From: Merdiplasma sp905207905
Lineage (GTDB): Bacteria; Bacillota; Clostridia; Lachnospirales; Lachnospiraceae
Direction: 5' to 3'
Length of the DNA stretch: 22,181 bases
Assembly: GCA_902475025.1 (NCBI GenBank)
Contig: CABRXX010000044.1
Location: 1-22,181, forward strand
The position numbers were made by a program, and so were the translations under genes. The notes below the pieces were generated by a model. The model was not told where the DNA came from and did not search any database. It was given only the letters and a program-made list of their open reading frames with translations. Position 1 is the stretch's first letter, and each line of letters begins with the position of its first letter. This document shows positions 12,785 through 21,768 of this stretch, one piece after another.

Positions 12785-12838
12785 GGGCTGCCGCAAACAC
12801 CCTGAGCTTTAATAGGTATCAGGGGGATGTGACAGCCC
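12785..12838 (+). promoter_or_regulatory. Nested stem-loops in the yqhY-nusB gap
   Basis: GGGCTG (12785-12790) pairs with CAGCCC (12833-12838), and inside it CCCTGA (12800-12805) pairs with TCAGGG (12819-12824). There is no T-run, so this is not a classic terminator. It could be an RNA processing or stability element, or a leader of nusB. No known riboswitch class is recognised. Confidence 0.3.
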
Positions 12839-12896
12839 ATTTTAGAATGCAGACAAACCGGGGCACTGACCCAGACGGAAGAAAGGAGGGAATGTT

Positions 12897-13319
12897 ATGA
12901 GTAGAAGGGAGAACAGAGAGCATATTTTTAAAATGTTGTTCGGCATTGAGTTTTATGATGAAGATGAGATGCCAGAGCAGATGGATCTGTATTTTGAGCA
13001 GGTGCTGGATGACGAACTTCAGAATCATCCTGCCTTTGTGTCCGAAGAGAGCAGGAATTACATAAGGCAGAAGGCAGCTTTGATTGCCAAAAAGGTACCG
13101 GAGATTGATGAGAGTATCAATCAGATCGCTACCGGATGGAAAACCGGACGCATGGGTAAGGCGGAACTGACGATCCTGCGCCTGGCGGTTTATGAGATGA
13201 AGTATGATGATGAGATCCCCGTAGGGGTAGCTATCAATGAGGCTGTGGAGCTGGCAAAAAAATTCGGCAGCGATGATTCGCCTGCTTTCGTAAATGGAAT
13301 TCTGGCAAAATTAGTGTAG
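12897..13319 (+). CDS. nusB: Transcription antitermination factor NusB
   Basis: A 140-aa all-helical RNA-binding protein that with NusE (S10) binds boxA in rRNA leaders. The N-terminal SRRENREHIFKMLFGIEFY and the C-terminal AELTILRLAVYEMKYDDEIPVGVAINEAVELAKKF-type block (split here: AELTILRLAVYEMKYDDEIP, then VGVAINEAVELAKKFGSD) are diagnostic, ending FVNGILAKLV. AAAGGAGGG precedes the ATG. An acidic segment (FYDEDEMPEQMDLYFEQ) sits between helices 1 and 2, as in other Clostridia. xseA begins 16 bp downstream. Confidence 0.95.
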   Translation: MSRRENREHIFKMLFGIEFYDEDEMPEQMDLYFEQVLDDELQNHPAFVSEESRNYIRQKAALIAKKVPEIDESINQIATGWKTGRMGKAELTILRLAVYEMKYDDEIPVGVAINEAVELAKKFGSDDSPAFVNGILAKLV

Positions 13320-13335
13320 AGGATGAACGTAAGAC

Positions 13336-14586
13336 ATGAGCAGCGTATATTCTGTGGGACAGATCAATGCATACATTAAAATGATGTTTACCCAGGATTT
13401 TCTGCTGAACCGGGTTTATGTGAAGGGAGAGGTGTCCAACTGCAAGTATCATACTTCAGGACACATTTATTTTTCCCTGAAAGATGAGACAGGCACTCTT
13501 TCCTGCATCCTTTTTGCAGGATCCAGGAGAGGTCTGGCCTTTCGCCTGGAGAATGGGCAGAGAGTGGTGGTTTTTGGAAGCGTCAGCGTTTACGAGCGGG
13601 ACGGAACCTATCAGCTGTACGCAAAAGAGATCCGTCTGGATGGGCTGGGCGTGCTTTACGAACGATTCCAAGCATTAAAACAGGAGCTGGAGGATATGGG
13701 GATGTTTGCCCCGGAATATAAAAAACCCATTCCGATCTACAGCCGAACCCTGGGGGTGGTGACTGCCCCCACGGGAGCGGCTGTCCGTGATATTATTCAC
13801 GTGGCAAAGCGGAGAGATCCGGGGATCCGCATCATTCTTTATCCGGCCAGGGTTCAGGGTGAGGGAGCAGCAGACAGCATCGTGAAGGGGATTCAGATGC
13901 TGGATCGTTTGGGCGTGGATGTGATGATCGTAGGCCGAGGCGGAGGCTCTTTGGAGGATCTTTGGGCTTTTAATGAGGAGAAAGTGGCCAGAGCGGTGTT
14001 TGAGTGCAGCACCCCTGTGATTTCAGCAGTGGGGCATGAGACGGATACTACGATCTGCGACTATGCGGCAGATCTTCGCGCTCCTACCCCCTCAGCCGGG
14101 GCGGAGATGGCAGTGGCGGATATGCAGCAGGCTGCCAGGCGGTTAGAGCAGTATCAAGCCAGGATGGCCAGTCTTTTGGAAGGCAAGCTGGCAGAAGGAA
14201 AAAGCCGTTTGGAGCAGATCTGGCTGCGTCTTAGGCTTCACAGCCCGGAACAGGCCTTTCGGGAAAATGTGCAGCGGCTGGCTGAGGCAGAACAGCGGCT
14301 GCATTTTTTGATGGCGGGGAAACTGGAAGGGGAAAAAGGACGTCTGAGACTCTATACAGAACGCCTGAACGGTTTATCGCCGCTGCGGAAACTGGAGCAG
14401 GGATTTGCCTTTGTGTCAGATGAGGCGGGCAAACGGGTAAACAGCGCATCCGCTGTGGTTCCCGGTCAGGTACTGCGGCTGTATTTTGCAGATGGCTTCA
14501 TCGAAGCCACAGTGAATAAGATGGAAGGAAAAAAGGGAGGCCAAGATCATGGAGGAGACAAAGACCAGTCTGGAACAGGTATTTGA
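13336..14586 (+). CDS. xseA: Exodeoxyribonuclease VII large subunit
   Basis: A 416-aa catalytic subunit of exonuclease VII, which degrades single-stranded DNA from both ends. An N-terminal OB-fold (VKGEVSNCKYHTSGHIYFSLKD, positions 30-51 approximately, read as VKGEVSNCKYHTSGHIYFSL then KD) is followed by the nuclease core, with PTGAAVRDI near 139 and DVMIVGRGGGSLEDLWAF near 195, and HETDTTICDYAADLRAPTPS near 235. A coiled-coil region for binding small subunits follows. It overlaps xseB by 38 bp, which should couple the synthesis of the two subunits. Confidence 0.95.
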   Translation: MSSVYSVGQINAYIKMMFTQDFLLNRVYVKGEVSNCKYHTSGHIYFSLKDETGTLSCILFAGSRRGLAFRLENGQRVVVFGSVSVYERDGTYQLYAKEIRLDGLGVLYERFQALKQELEDMGMFAPEYKKPIPIYSRTLGVVTAPTGAAVRDIIHVAKRRDPGIRIILYPARVQGEGAADSIVKGIQMLDRLGVDVMIVGRGGGSLEDLWAFNEEKVARAVFECSTPVISAVGHETDTTICDYAADLRAPTPSAGAEMAVADMQQAARRLEQYQARMASLLEGKLAEGKSRLEQIWLRLRLHSPEQAFRENVQRLAEAEQRLHFLMAGKLEGEKGRLRLYTERLNGLSPLRKLEQGFAFVSDEAGKRVNSASAVVPGQVLRLYFADGFIEATVNKMEGKKGGQDHGGDKDQSGTGI

Positions 14587-14758
14587 CAGGCTGGATGAAT
14601 TGCTTTTGAAACTGGAAGATAAAAATACCTCCCTGGAGGAATCCTTTGAAATTTACCAGGAGGGGATGAAGCTGGCAAAGGAGTGTGGCCAGAGGATTTC
14701 CAGGGTAGAGGAAAAGGTAATGATTATGAACGAAGAAGGTGGGCTGGATGAGTTTTGA
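14549..14758 (+). CDS. xseB: Exodeoxyribonuclease VII small subunit
   Basis: A 69-aa helical hairpin protein; several copies bind the coiled coil of XseA. The motifs LEQVFDRLDELLLKLEDKNT and SLEESFEIYQEGMKLAKECG are typical of XseB. GGGAGGCC lies about 7 nt before the ATG, inside the end of xseA. Its stop overlaps the start of ispA by 11 bp. Confidence 0.95.
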   Translation: MEETKTSLEQVFDRLDELLLKLEDKNTSLEESFEIYQEGMKLAKECGQRISRVEEKVMIMNEEGGLDEF

Positions 14759-15653
14759 GGAAACTTTGACAAGAGAAGTTGCCAGGGTAAAAACAGTGCT
14801 GAAGAAGTATCTGCCCCTGGAGGAGGGACATCAGAAAACTCTTCTGGAGGCCATGAATTACAGTATGCTGGCAGGGGGCAAGCGGATACGTCCTCTTCTG
14901 ATGCTGCTTACTTATGAAATGTTTGGCGGAAAAAGCTCTGTGGTGGAGCCTTTTATGGCAGGGATGGAGATGATCCATACCCATTCTCTGATCCATGACG
15001 ATCTTCCCGCCATGGACAACGATGAATATCGAAGAGGCAGAAAAACTACTCATGTGGTTTACGGGGAGGCGATGGGAATCCTGGCTGGAGATGGGCTGTT
15101 AAATTATGCCTATGAGTGTATGAGCCGGGCTTTTGATATGGAGCCGGAGAACCCAAAGGTGGGACAGGCGCTGGCAGTTATGGCAAAAAAGACCGGAATT
15201 TTTGGTATGATCGGCGGTCAGTCTGTGGATGTGGAGATGGAAGGAAAAATTCTGTCCCAGGAGCTTTTGGATTTTATCTATCGGCTGAAGACCGGTGCTC
15301 TTCTGGAGGCCTCCATGATGACAGGAGCGGTGCTGGCAGGAGCGGACAGGGAACAGGTGGCTCAGGTGGAGAAGATTGCCGGAAATATCGGCCTGGCGTT
15401 TCAGATTCAGGATGACATCCTGGATGTGACTTCCACAGTGCAGATGCTGGGGAAACCGATACGCAGTGATGAAAAGAATCACAAGACCACCTACGTGACC
15501 CTGAGGGGGCTTGAGCAGGCAAAAAAAGAGGTTGAGCGGGTTTCGAAAAATGCGTTGGAAGGGCTTTTGGAACTGTCTGAGGGTATATCGGAACTTGAGC
15601 GGTACGAATTTCTGCGGGAGCTGGTTATTCACCTGATGCACAGGGAAAACTAA
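14748..15653 (+). CDS. ispA: Geranyl/farnesyl diphosphate synthase
   Basis: A 301-aa polyprenyl synthase that condenses IPP with DMAPP and GPP to supply the precursor of undecaprenyl phosphate and other isoprenoids. The first Asp-rich motif, HDDLPAMDND, is at about 83-92. The second, FQIQDDILD, is near 220. GGKRIRP near 43-49 binds diphosphate. The ATG at 14748 is preferred over GTG at 14739 because AAGGTGGG is well spaced and MSFEE is the more usual beginning. The gene overlaps the end of xseB and precedes dxs, which supplies its substrates through the MEP pathway. Confidence 0.95.
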   Translation: MSFEETLTREVARVKTVLKKYLPLEEGHQKTLLEAMNYSMLAGGKRIRPLLMLLTYEMFGGKSSVVEPFMAGMEMIHTHSLIHDDLPAMDNDEYRRGRKTTHVVYGEAMGILAGDGLLNYAYECMSRAFDMEPENPKVGQALAVMAKKTGIFGMIGGQSVDVEMEGKILSQELLDFIYRLKTGALLEASMMTGAVLAGADREQVAQVEKIAGNIGLAFQIQDDILDVTSTVQMLGKPIRSDEKNHKTTYVTLRGLEQAKKEVERVSKNALEGLLELSEGISELERYEFLRELVIHLMHREN

Positions 15654-15692
15654 GGATAAAGGAAGGGCTTTCGCAGTCCGGGGGTTATCACT

Positions 15693-17573
15693 ATGATACT
15701 TGAAAAGATTAATCATATGAACGATATCAAAACCATTGATAAGGAGGAGCTTCCACTGCTGGCAGAAGAGATCCGTCATTTTCTGATTGAAAAAATCAGC
15801 GTTACAGGCGGGCATCTTGCCTCCAATCTGGGTGTGGTGGAGCTGACTATGGCCATGCATCTGGCGTTTTCGCTGCCGGAGGATAAGTTTATCTGGGATG
15901 TAGGGCATCAGTCCTATACGCACAAGATTCTTACCGGAAGGCGGGATGGTTTTGATGAACTGCGTAAATACGGCGGCATGAGCGGTTTCCCCAAGAGAAA
16001 GGAGAGCGTCTGTGACGCCTTCGATACAGGGCACAGCTCCACGTCTATTTCAGCTGGCTTAGGCTATGCCAGAGCCAGAGATCTTTTGGGCGGCCATTAC
16101 TGCGTGGTTTCGGTGATCGGGGACGGTTCCCTCACCGGTGGCATGGCGTACGAGGCATTGAACAATGCAGCCCATTTAAAAACCAATTTTATCATTATTT
16201 TAAATGACAATGAGATGTCCATCTCAGAGAATGTGGGAGGACTGTCCACGTATCTGAGCAATCTGCGCACAGCGGAGGCCTACACCGGCTTAAAAGCAGG
16301 GGTGGAAAATACTCTGAACAAGATACCGGTATATGGAAACCGGATGGTGGAGCGGATTCGCAATACGAAAAACGGCATTAAGCAGCTGGTGATTCCAGGG
16401 ATGTTTTTCGAAGATCTGGGGGTAAAATATCTGGGGCCTGTGGACGGCCATAATATCAGCCAGATGGTGAAGTGTTTCCAGGAAGCTAAGAAAGTCAAAG
16501 GGGCTGTGGTGATCCATGTAAAGACCAAGAAGGGGAAAGGCTATGCTCCTGCGGAGCGCCATCCGGCCCGGTTCCACGGCGCAGAGCCCTTTGACATTGA
16601 GACGGGACTGCCGAAAAAGAAAAAAAGAAAAGCAAACTATACGGATATTTTTTCTACCGTGATGTGCAAGCTGGGCAGCCGGATTCCGGAGCTGGTGGCG
16701 GTGACTGCCGCCATGCCGGATGGTACGGGACTGAAGCGTTTTCGGAATATGTATCCGGAGCGGTTCTTTGATGTTGGAATTGCGGAGGAGCACGCCGTGA
16801 CCTTTGCAGCAGGAATGGCAGTGGGAGGACTTCGGCCGGTGGTGGCGGTGTATTCCTCTTTTCTGCAGAGGGCTTACGATCAGGTGATTCACGATGTGTG
16901 CATTCAGAATCTTCCGGTGGTGTTTGCCATTGACCGGGCCGGGCTGGTGGGCAGTGACGGGGAGACTCATCAGGGCATTTTCGATCTGTCTTTTTTAAGC
17001 GCAGTGCCGAACCTCACGCTGATGGCTCCCAAGAATAAATGGGAGCTGTCGGATATGCTGAAATTTGCGCTGAAGCAGCAGGGGCCTGTGGCGATTCGCT
17101 ATCCAAGAGGGGAAGCCTATGACGGGTTGGCAGATTTTCGCGCCCCCATCCGGTATGGACGATGGGAAGTGCTCTATGATGAATGCGGCATTGCGCTGCT
17201 GGCAGTGGGAAGTATGGTGAAAGAGGCAGTAAAGGTGAGAGAGCGACTGCGGGATTTAGGCTACAGCTGTACTCTGATCAATGCCAGATTTGTCAAGCCC
17301 CTGGATGAGGAACTGCTTTTGCAGACGGCCAGGGAGCATCAGCTTTTGGTAACCATGGAAGAAAATGTGCGCACCGGAGGCTTTGGAGATCATGTACTGG
17401 AATTTTTAAGCGATGTAAAGTGCCAGGTGCGGGTGCTGAATGTGGCATTGCCGGATGACTATGTGGAGCATGGCAATGTGGATGTGTTAAAGCAGGAAAC
17501 CTGTATTGACGGAGACTCCATTTTTAAGCGGATCGTGGCAGAGTATGCGGGAATGGGGCAGGAGAGTGAATAG
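15693..17573 (+). CDS. dxs: 1-deoxy-D-xylulose-5-phosphate synthase
   Basis: A 626-aa thiamine-diphosphate enzyme that joins pyruvate and glyceraldehyde 3-phosphate, the first step of the MEP isoprenoid pathway. The ThDP motif VIGDGSLTGGMAYEALNNA begins near 148. FIWDVGHQSYTHKILTGR is near 67. The catalytic Glu is in GIAEEHAVTFAAGMA near 366. C-terminal transketolase region: LVTMEENVRTGGFGDHV near 551. The ATG at 15693 follows GGGGGTT at 6-nt spacing. It is adjacent to ispA and tlyA; tlyA starts at the next base after the dxs stop. Confidence 0.97.
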   Translation: MILEKINHMNDIKTIDKEELPLLAEEIRHFLIEKISVTGGHLASNLGVVELTMAMHLAFSLPEDKFIWDVGHQSYTHKILTGRRDGFDELRKYGGMSGFPKRKESVCDAFDTGHSSTSISAGLGYARARDLLGGHYCVVSVIGDGSLTGGMAYEALNNAAHLKTNFIIILNDNEMSISENVGGLSTYLSNLRTAEAYTGLKAGVENTLNKIPVYGNRMVERIRNTKNGIKQLVIPGMFFEDLGVKYLGPVDGHNISQMVKCFQEAKKVKGAVVIHVKTKKGKGYAPAERHPARFHGAEPFDIETGLPKKKKRKANYTDIFSTVMCKLGSRIPELVAVTAAMPDGTGLKRFRNMYPERFFDVGIAEEHAVTFAAGMAVGGLRPVVAVYSSFLQRAYDQVIHDVCIQNLPVVFAIDRAGLVGSDGETHQGIFDLSFLSAVPNLTLMAPKNKWELSDMLKFALKQQGPVAIRYPRGEAYDGLADFRAPIRYGRWEVLYDECGIALLAVGSMVKEAVKVRERLRDLGYSCTLINARFVKPLDEELLLQTAREHQLLVTMEENVRTGGFGDHVLEFLSDVKCQVRVLNVALPDDYVEHGNVDVLKQETCIDGDSIFKRIVAEYAGMGQESE

Positions 17574-18377
17574 ATGAAAGAACGTTTGGATGTGCTTTTG
17601 GTAAGCAGGGGGCTGGCTGCTTCCAGGGAGAAGGCCAAGGCGGTGATCATGGCCGGTCAGGTTTATGTGAAGGGCCAGAAGGAGGACAAGGCAGGCTCCA
17701 TGTTTGATTCAGAAGCAGAGATTGAGGTGCGGGGAAATACTTTAAAGTATGTGAGTCGGGGGGGCCTGAAGCTGGAAAAGGCCATGGAATGTTTTGGAGT
17801 GGAGATAGAGGGAAAGGTGTGTATGGATGTGGGTTCTTCCACAGGAGGTTTTACAGACTGTATGCTGCAAAACAAAGCGGTGAAGGTCTATTCTGTGGAT
17901 GTAGGCCATGGACAGCTGGATTGGAAGCTGCGCAATGATCCAAGAGTGGTGTGTATGGAAAAGACAAACATCCGCTATGTGACACCGGAGGATATAGAAG
18001 AGGCTCCTGAGTTTGCATCTATTGATGTGTCTTTTATCTCACTTACCAAGGTTCTGGGCCCGGTGCGGGAACTTCTTACCCCGGAAGGGGAGATTGTGAG
18101 CCTGATTAAGCCGCAGTTTGAGGCAGGCCGGGAAAAGGTGGGGAAGAAGGGGGTTGTGAGAGATCCTGCTGTCCACCAGGAAGTGATCAAAAAGGTGGTG
18201 GCCTTTGCACACAGTCTGGGGTTTGAGACAAAAGCATTGGAATATTCCCCTATCAAAGGGCCGGAGGGAAATATTGAGTATCTTCTGTGGATGAAAAAGC
18301 AGGAGGAGAGCAGCTGCCAGGTTCCCTTCTCTATAGAAGAGGTAGTGAAGGAAGCCCATGGGACGCTGGATCGGTGA
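17574..18377 (+). CDS. tlyA: TlyA family rRNA 2'-O-methyltransferase / S4-domain protein
   Basis: A 267-aa protein. An N-terminal S4 RNA-binding domain (ERLDVLLVSRGLAASREKAK, about 3-60) is followed by an FtsJ-like methyltransferase fold with SAM motif MDVGSSTGGFTDCML near 84 and IDVSFISLTKVL near 150. TlyA in mycobacteria methylates 16S and 23S rRNA ribose; in Firmicutes (YqxC) the substrate is less certain, and a haemolysin label for this family is historical. Its ATG directly abuts the dxs stop codon, and its ribosome binding site (GGGGCAGGAG) lies inside dxs, so the two are translationally linked. Confidence 0.92.
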   Translation: MKERLDVLLVSRGLAASREKAKAVIMAGQVYVKGQKEDKAGSMFDSEAEIEVRGNTLKYVSRGGLKLEKAMECFGVEIEGKVCMDVGSSTGGFTDCMLQNKAVKVYSVDVGHGQLDWKLRNDPRVVCMEKTNIRYVTPEDIEEAPEFASIDVSFISLTKVLGPVRELLTPEGEIVSLIKPQFEAGREKVGKKGVVRDPAVHQEVIKKVVAFAHSLGFETKALEYSPIKGPEGNIEYLLWMKKQEESSCQVPFSIEEVVKEAHGTLDR

Positions 18378-18594
18378 GCGGACGGCGGAACGGAAAGATA
18401 AAAGGCGGAAAAACCGGTCAGATGGACTAGGGATAGGCCAAATGCGAGAGGGCAAATGATCGAAGCCGCAAACTGCTGCGGCGGGCTGGGGCTTTGCGAG
18501 AGGCCAAATGATCGAAGTGAGGAAAAGCTGAAATGACAGCTTGGGGAAAGCGACTGAGGACAGACAAGGTTAAAAGGGCAGAACAGGAAAGAAG
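18378..18594. other. tlyA-nadK gap with direct repeats and a hairpin
   Basis: This 217-bp stretch holds no gene. It contains two 22-bp direct repeats with one mismatch (18444-18465 and 18496-18517) beginning GCGAGAGG and ending AAATGATCGAAG, and between them a perfect hairpin GCCGCA/TGCGGC (18465-18482). The whole gap is rich in GGA/GAA purine runs. No promoter is evident. Confidence 0.6.
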
Positions 18595-19452
18595 ATGGAA
18601 CGATTTTATGTGATTACCAACCAGGCCAAGGATCCGGGGCTGGTACAGACAAAATTAATCAAAAATTACCTGGAAGAGCAGGGAAAGGTGTGCTATGTCC
18701 AGGATGGCGGAAACTCTGGGGGAAAGAGCTGCTATAAGTATACGGATGCCTCCAGAATTCCCAGGGATGTTCAGTGTGTCCTGGTATTAGGCGGGGACGG
18801 TACGCTGCTGCAGGCGTCCAGGGACCTGGTAGATCGGGAACTTCCCCTGTTGGGATTTAATATGGGGACCCTTGGGTATCTGGCGGAGATTGACCGTCAA
18901 AATATCCAGGTAGCTTTAGATCGTCTGATGAAAGATGAATTTACCATTGAGCAGCGAATGATGATAAGCGGCGCAGCTTTTTACAACAATAAAAAGTTGA
19001 TGGAGGATCTGGCGTTGAACGACGTGGTGATCGGCAGAAGAGGAAGGCTGCGGGTGGTGGACTTTAATATTTATGTGGACGATGTGTTCCTTTGCTCATA
19101 CCGGGCAGACGGCATTATTATTTCCACCCCCACAGGTTCCACGGGATACAGTTTGTCCGCCGGCGGCCCGATTGTATCGCCGGATGCATCTTTGATGCTT
19201 TTGACAGCGCTTGCGCCTCATACGTTAAATTCCCGATCTGTTGTACTTCCCGATAATGTAACGGTTACGGTGGAGCTGGGAGGAGACGGAAGCAAGGACG
19301 AAGAGGGAGCGGAAGCTACTTTTGACGGGGATACTTCTGTGAAGCTTAGTCTGGGCAATCGGATACAGATTTGCAGATCCAAGAAAATTACAAGGCTGAT
19401 CAAGATCAATAACACTAGTTTTGTGGAAATACTAAGAAAGAAAATGAATTAG
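18595..19452 (+). CDS. nadK: NAD kinase
   Basis: A 285-aa cytoplasmic kinase that phosphorylates NAD to NADP. The signature LGGDGTLLQASRD is near 65-77. ALNDVVIGRR is near 139, and the conserved Gly-rich TPTGSTGYSLSAGGPIV is near 180. The C-terminal strand EATFDGDTSVKLSLG is also typical. The ATG is preceded by AGGAAAGAAG. It lies between tlyA and argR, the usual Clostridia and Bacillus order. Confidence 0.96.
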   Translation: MERFYVITNQAKDPGLVQTKLIKNYLEEQGKVCYVQDGGNSGGKSCYKYTDASRIPRDVQCVLVLGGDGTLLQASRDLVDRELPLLGFNMGTLGYLAEIDRQNIQVALDRLMKDEFTIEQRMMISGAAFYNNKKLMEDLALNDVVIGRRGRLRVVDFNIYVDDVFLCSYRADGIIISTPTGSTGYSLSAGGPIVSPDASLMLLTALAPHTLNSRSVVLPDNVTVTVELGGDGSKDEEGAEATFDGDTSVKLSLGNRIQICRSKKITRLIKINNTSFVEILRKKMN

Positions 19453-19461
19453 AGGTAAGAT

Positions 19462-19917
19462 ATGAAGGTTGGAAGACAGGCAAAAATTATAGATTTAATC
19501 AGTCGTTATGAGATCGAGACTCAGGAAGAGCTGGCCGAATATCTGAACAGAGAGGGCTTTCAGGTGACACAGGCTACCATTTCCCGGGATATCCGGGAGC
19601 TGAAGCTCACCAAGATCGCCACAAATGGGGGGCGTCAAAAATATTCGGTGATGCATTCGGGAGGAAACGGTTTAAATGAGCGGTATCTCAGAGTCCTGCG
19701 GGAGGGGTTTATTTCTATGGATATGGCGCAGAATATTCTGGTGGTAAAGACCGTTTCCGGTATGGCCATGGCGGTGGCGGCAGCTCTGGATGCCATGCAC
19801 TGGCCGGAGGTGGCTGGCTGTATTGCCGGAGATGATACGATCATGTGCGCGATACGAAGTTCGGAGGAGACGCTTCATGTGATGAATAAAATCCGACGAA
19901 TCGTGGATGGAGAGTAA
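19462..19917 (+). CDS. argR: Arginine repressor ArgR/AhrC
   Basis: A 151-aa regulator of arginine biosynthesis and catabolism. The winged helix at the N-terminus contains ETQEELAEYLNREG and the recognition helix QATISRDIRELKLTK. The C-terminal hexamerisation and arginine-binding domain has CIAGDDTIMCAIRS, with the Gly-Asp-Asp that binds arginine. AGAGGTAAGAT precedes the ATG, 9 bp after the nadK stop. In Firmicutes argR commonly sits just before recN, without any arginine gene nearby, as here. Confidence 0.96.
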   Translation: MKVGRQAKIIDLISRYEIETQEELAEYLNREGFQVTQATISRDIRELKLTKIATNGGRQKYSVMHSGGNGLNERYLRVLREGFISMDMAQNILVVKTVSGMAMAVAAALDAMHWPEVAGCIAGDDTIMCAIRSSEETLHVMNKIRRIVDGE

Positions 19918-19933
19918 GATTAAGCAGGAAACT

Positions 19934-20028
19934 TCTGAGGTGAGGCGCCGTTCAGAGATGAGACAGGATCGGTCTGAGGTGAGGCGCCATTCAGAGATGT
20001 GACAGGATCGGTCTGAGGCGAGGCTGTA
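19934..20028. repeat. 39-bp tandem repeat in the argR-recN gap
   Basis: Two complete units (19934-19972 and 19973-20011) differ at two positions, and a third, decayed unit begins at 20012. Each starts TCTGAGGTGAGGCGCC and ends GACAGGATCGG. The rest of the gap (20029-20079) is purine-rich and leads to the recN ribosome binding site. No open reading frame of note is translated on the + strand. Confidence 0.8.
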
Positions 20029-20079
20029 AGGCCAAGATGAGAAGAAAGACAGACTTGGGGAGAGAGTCAGGTACAAATT

Positions 20080-21741
20080 ATGCTGATAAGTTTACATGTA
20101 AAAAATATGGCGTTGATTCAGGAAATGGAAGTGGAATTTGGCCCTGGATTTAATATCCTTACCGGAGAGACCGGGGCGGGAAAGTCCATTGTTATCGGTT
20201 CTGTCAATGTGGCTCTCGGCACCGGAAATTTTAAGGATTATGTGCCGGAAGGCTCGGAATATGCTCTGGTGGAGCTGGTATTTGAGGCACGGCAGCCGGG
20301 GATACTGGAGAAGATGGCACAGCTAGAGATACCGGTGGAGGACGGCCAGATCATTATTTCCAGAAAATATCAGAAGGGGCGCAGCATCAGCCGTATTAAT
20401 GGAGAGAGTGTGAATATTTCAGTGATTCGTGAGCTGGCTTCCGGCCTGATCGATATTCACGGACAGCATGAGCATCAGACGCTGCTGTATCCGAAATATC
20501 ATCTGGCTTTGCTGGATGAGTTTGCCAGGGAAGGACTGGGAAACAGGAAAACAGAGTGTAAAAAGGCCTGGGAGGAATACCGGAAAATCAGCCAGGCATT
20601 GGAGAGCGCGCTGGAAGATGGGGCAGACCGGATCAAGCAGATGGATTTTCTTCAGTATGAAATACAGGAGATTGAGGAAGCCGGACTGCGGGCAGGGGAA
20701 GATGAAGCGTTGGAGCGCCAGTATACCAAGCTGGCCCATGGACAGAAGCTTCTGGAGGCGCTTTCTGAAATCAGAGAGCTGACGGAGGGAGATGAACTGG
20801 GCAGGGCAGTGAAAAGCCTTGGCAGTGTAAGCCAGTATGATGAAGGGCTGGAGGGGCTGTATCAGCAGCTTACGCAGATGGAAGACCTGATGAATGACTT
20901 CGGACGGGAATTGTCCGGTTATCTGGAGGATTTCTCCTACGATGAACAGGAATTTTATGAGATTGCCAAGCGGCTGGATTTGATCAATCATTTAAAGTCA
21001 AAATATGGAAAAACCATTGCAGATATTTTGGAATATCAGAAAGAAAAACAGGAAAAACTAACGCAGCTGAGTGATTACGAAGAATATCTTGCATCGCTAG
21101 AAGAAAAAAAGAAGACTGCGGAAAAGGTGCTTCTGAAAATTGCTTCAGAGATTTCCGGAATCCGGAAAAGCTATGCAGGAGAGCTGGCACAACAGATCAG
21201 GACTTCTCTGACAGAATTGAATTTTCTGGATGTAAAGTTTGATATTGCTTTTAAAGAGCTGGAGCATCCAGGCGCCAATGGACAAGATGAGATCTGTTTT
21301 ATGATCTCCACCAATCCAGGGATGCCACTGCGGCCTTTGCAGGATGTGGTTTCCGGCGGTGAGCTTTCTAGGATCATGCTGGCCATCAAGTCTGTGATGG
21401 CGGGACAGGATCACATCGGAACTTTGATTTTTGATGAGATTGACACCGGGATCAGCGGCCGGACCGCTCAGAAAGTATCAGAAAAAATGGCAGTGATTGC
21501 CAGAAATCATCAGGTGATCTGCATTACGCATCTGGCGCAGATTGCAGCCATGGCGGACACGCACATGGCGATTGAAAAAAAAGCGGTGAAGGGAAGCACA
21601 GTTACCTCTGTTCGTCGGTTAGATCCAGAGGAGAGCGTAGAGGAGCTGGCAAGAATCCTGGGCGGTGCCGAGATTACAGACACCGTATATGAAAATGCCA
21701 GAGAGATGAAGGAATTGGCAGAAAGAACAAAAAAATACTAG
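20080..21741 (+). CDS. recN: DNA repair protein RecN
   Basis: A 553-aa SMC-like ATPase acting early in double-strand break repair. The N-terminal Walker A is LTGETGAGKSIVI near 27. The helical coiled-coil arms span about 150-370. The C-terminal ABC signature VVSGGELSRIMLAIKSVMA is near 424. Walker B LIFDEIDTGISGRTAQKV is near 449, followed by CITHLAQIAAMADTH. Length is that of the family. The usual N-terminal heptad and DIHGQHEHQTLL motif (near 124) are present. It ends the housekeeping run before a strong terminator. Confidence 0.97.
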   Translation: MLISLHVKNMALIQEMEVEFGPGFNILTGETGAGKSIVIGSVNVALGTGNFKDYVPEGSEYALVELVFEARQPGILEKMAQLEIPVEDGQIIISRKYQKGRSISRINGESVNISVIRELASGLIDIHGQHEHQTLLYPKYHLALLDEFAREGLGNRKTECKKAWEEYRKISQALESALEDGADRIKQMDFLQYEIQEIEEAGLRAGEDEALERQYTKLAHGQKLLEALSEIRELTEGDELGRAVKSLGSVSQYDEGLEGLYQQLTQMEDLMNDFGRELSGYLEDFSYDEQEFYEIAKRLDLINHLKSKYGKTIADILEYQKEKQEKLTQLSDYEEYLASLEEKKKTAEKVLLKIASEISGIRKSYAGELAQQIRTSLTELNFLDVKFDIAFKELEHPGANGQDEICFMISTNPGMPLRPLQDVVSGGELSRIMLAIKSVMAGQDHIGTLIFDEIDTGISGRTAQKVSEKMAVIARNHQVICITHLAQIAAMADTHMAIEKKAVKGSTVTSVRRLDPEESVEELARILGGAEITDTVYENAREMKELAERTKKY

Positions 21742-21768
21742 AGTGGATCCGAAAGATCATCACATACT

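Noticed and set aside
15099..16034. 311-codon - strand open frame across ispA and dxs
   Set aside because: It lies antisense to two enzymes with intact motifs, and its translation is His/Leu/Gln-rich shadow sequence.
19934..20028. CRISPR array in the argR-recN gap
   Set aside because: The units are contiguous 39-bp tandem copies with no unique spacers, and no cas genes are near.
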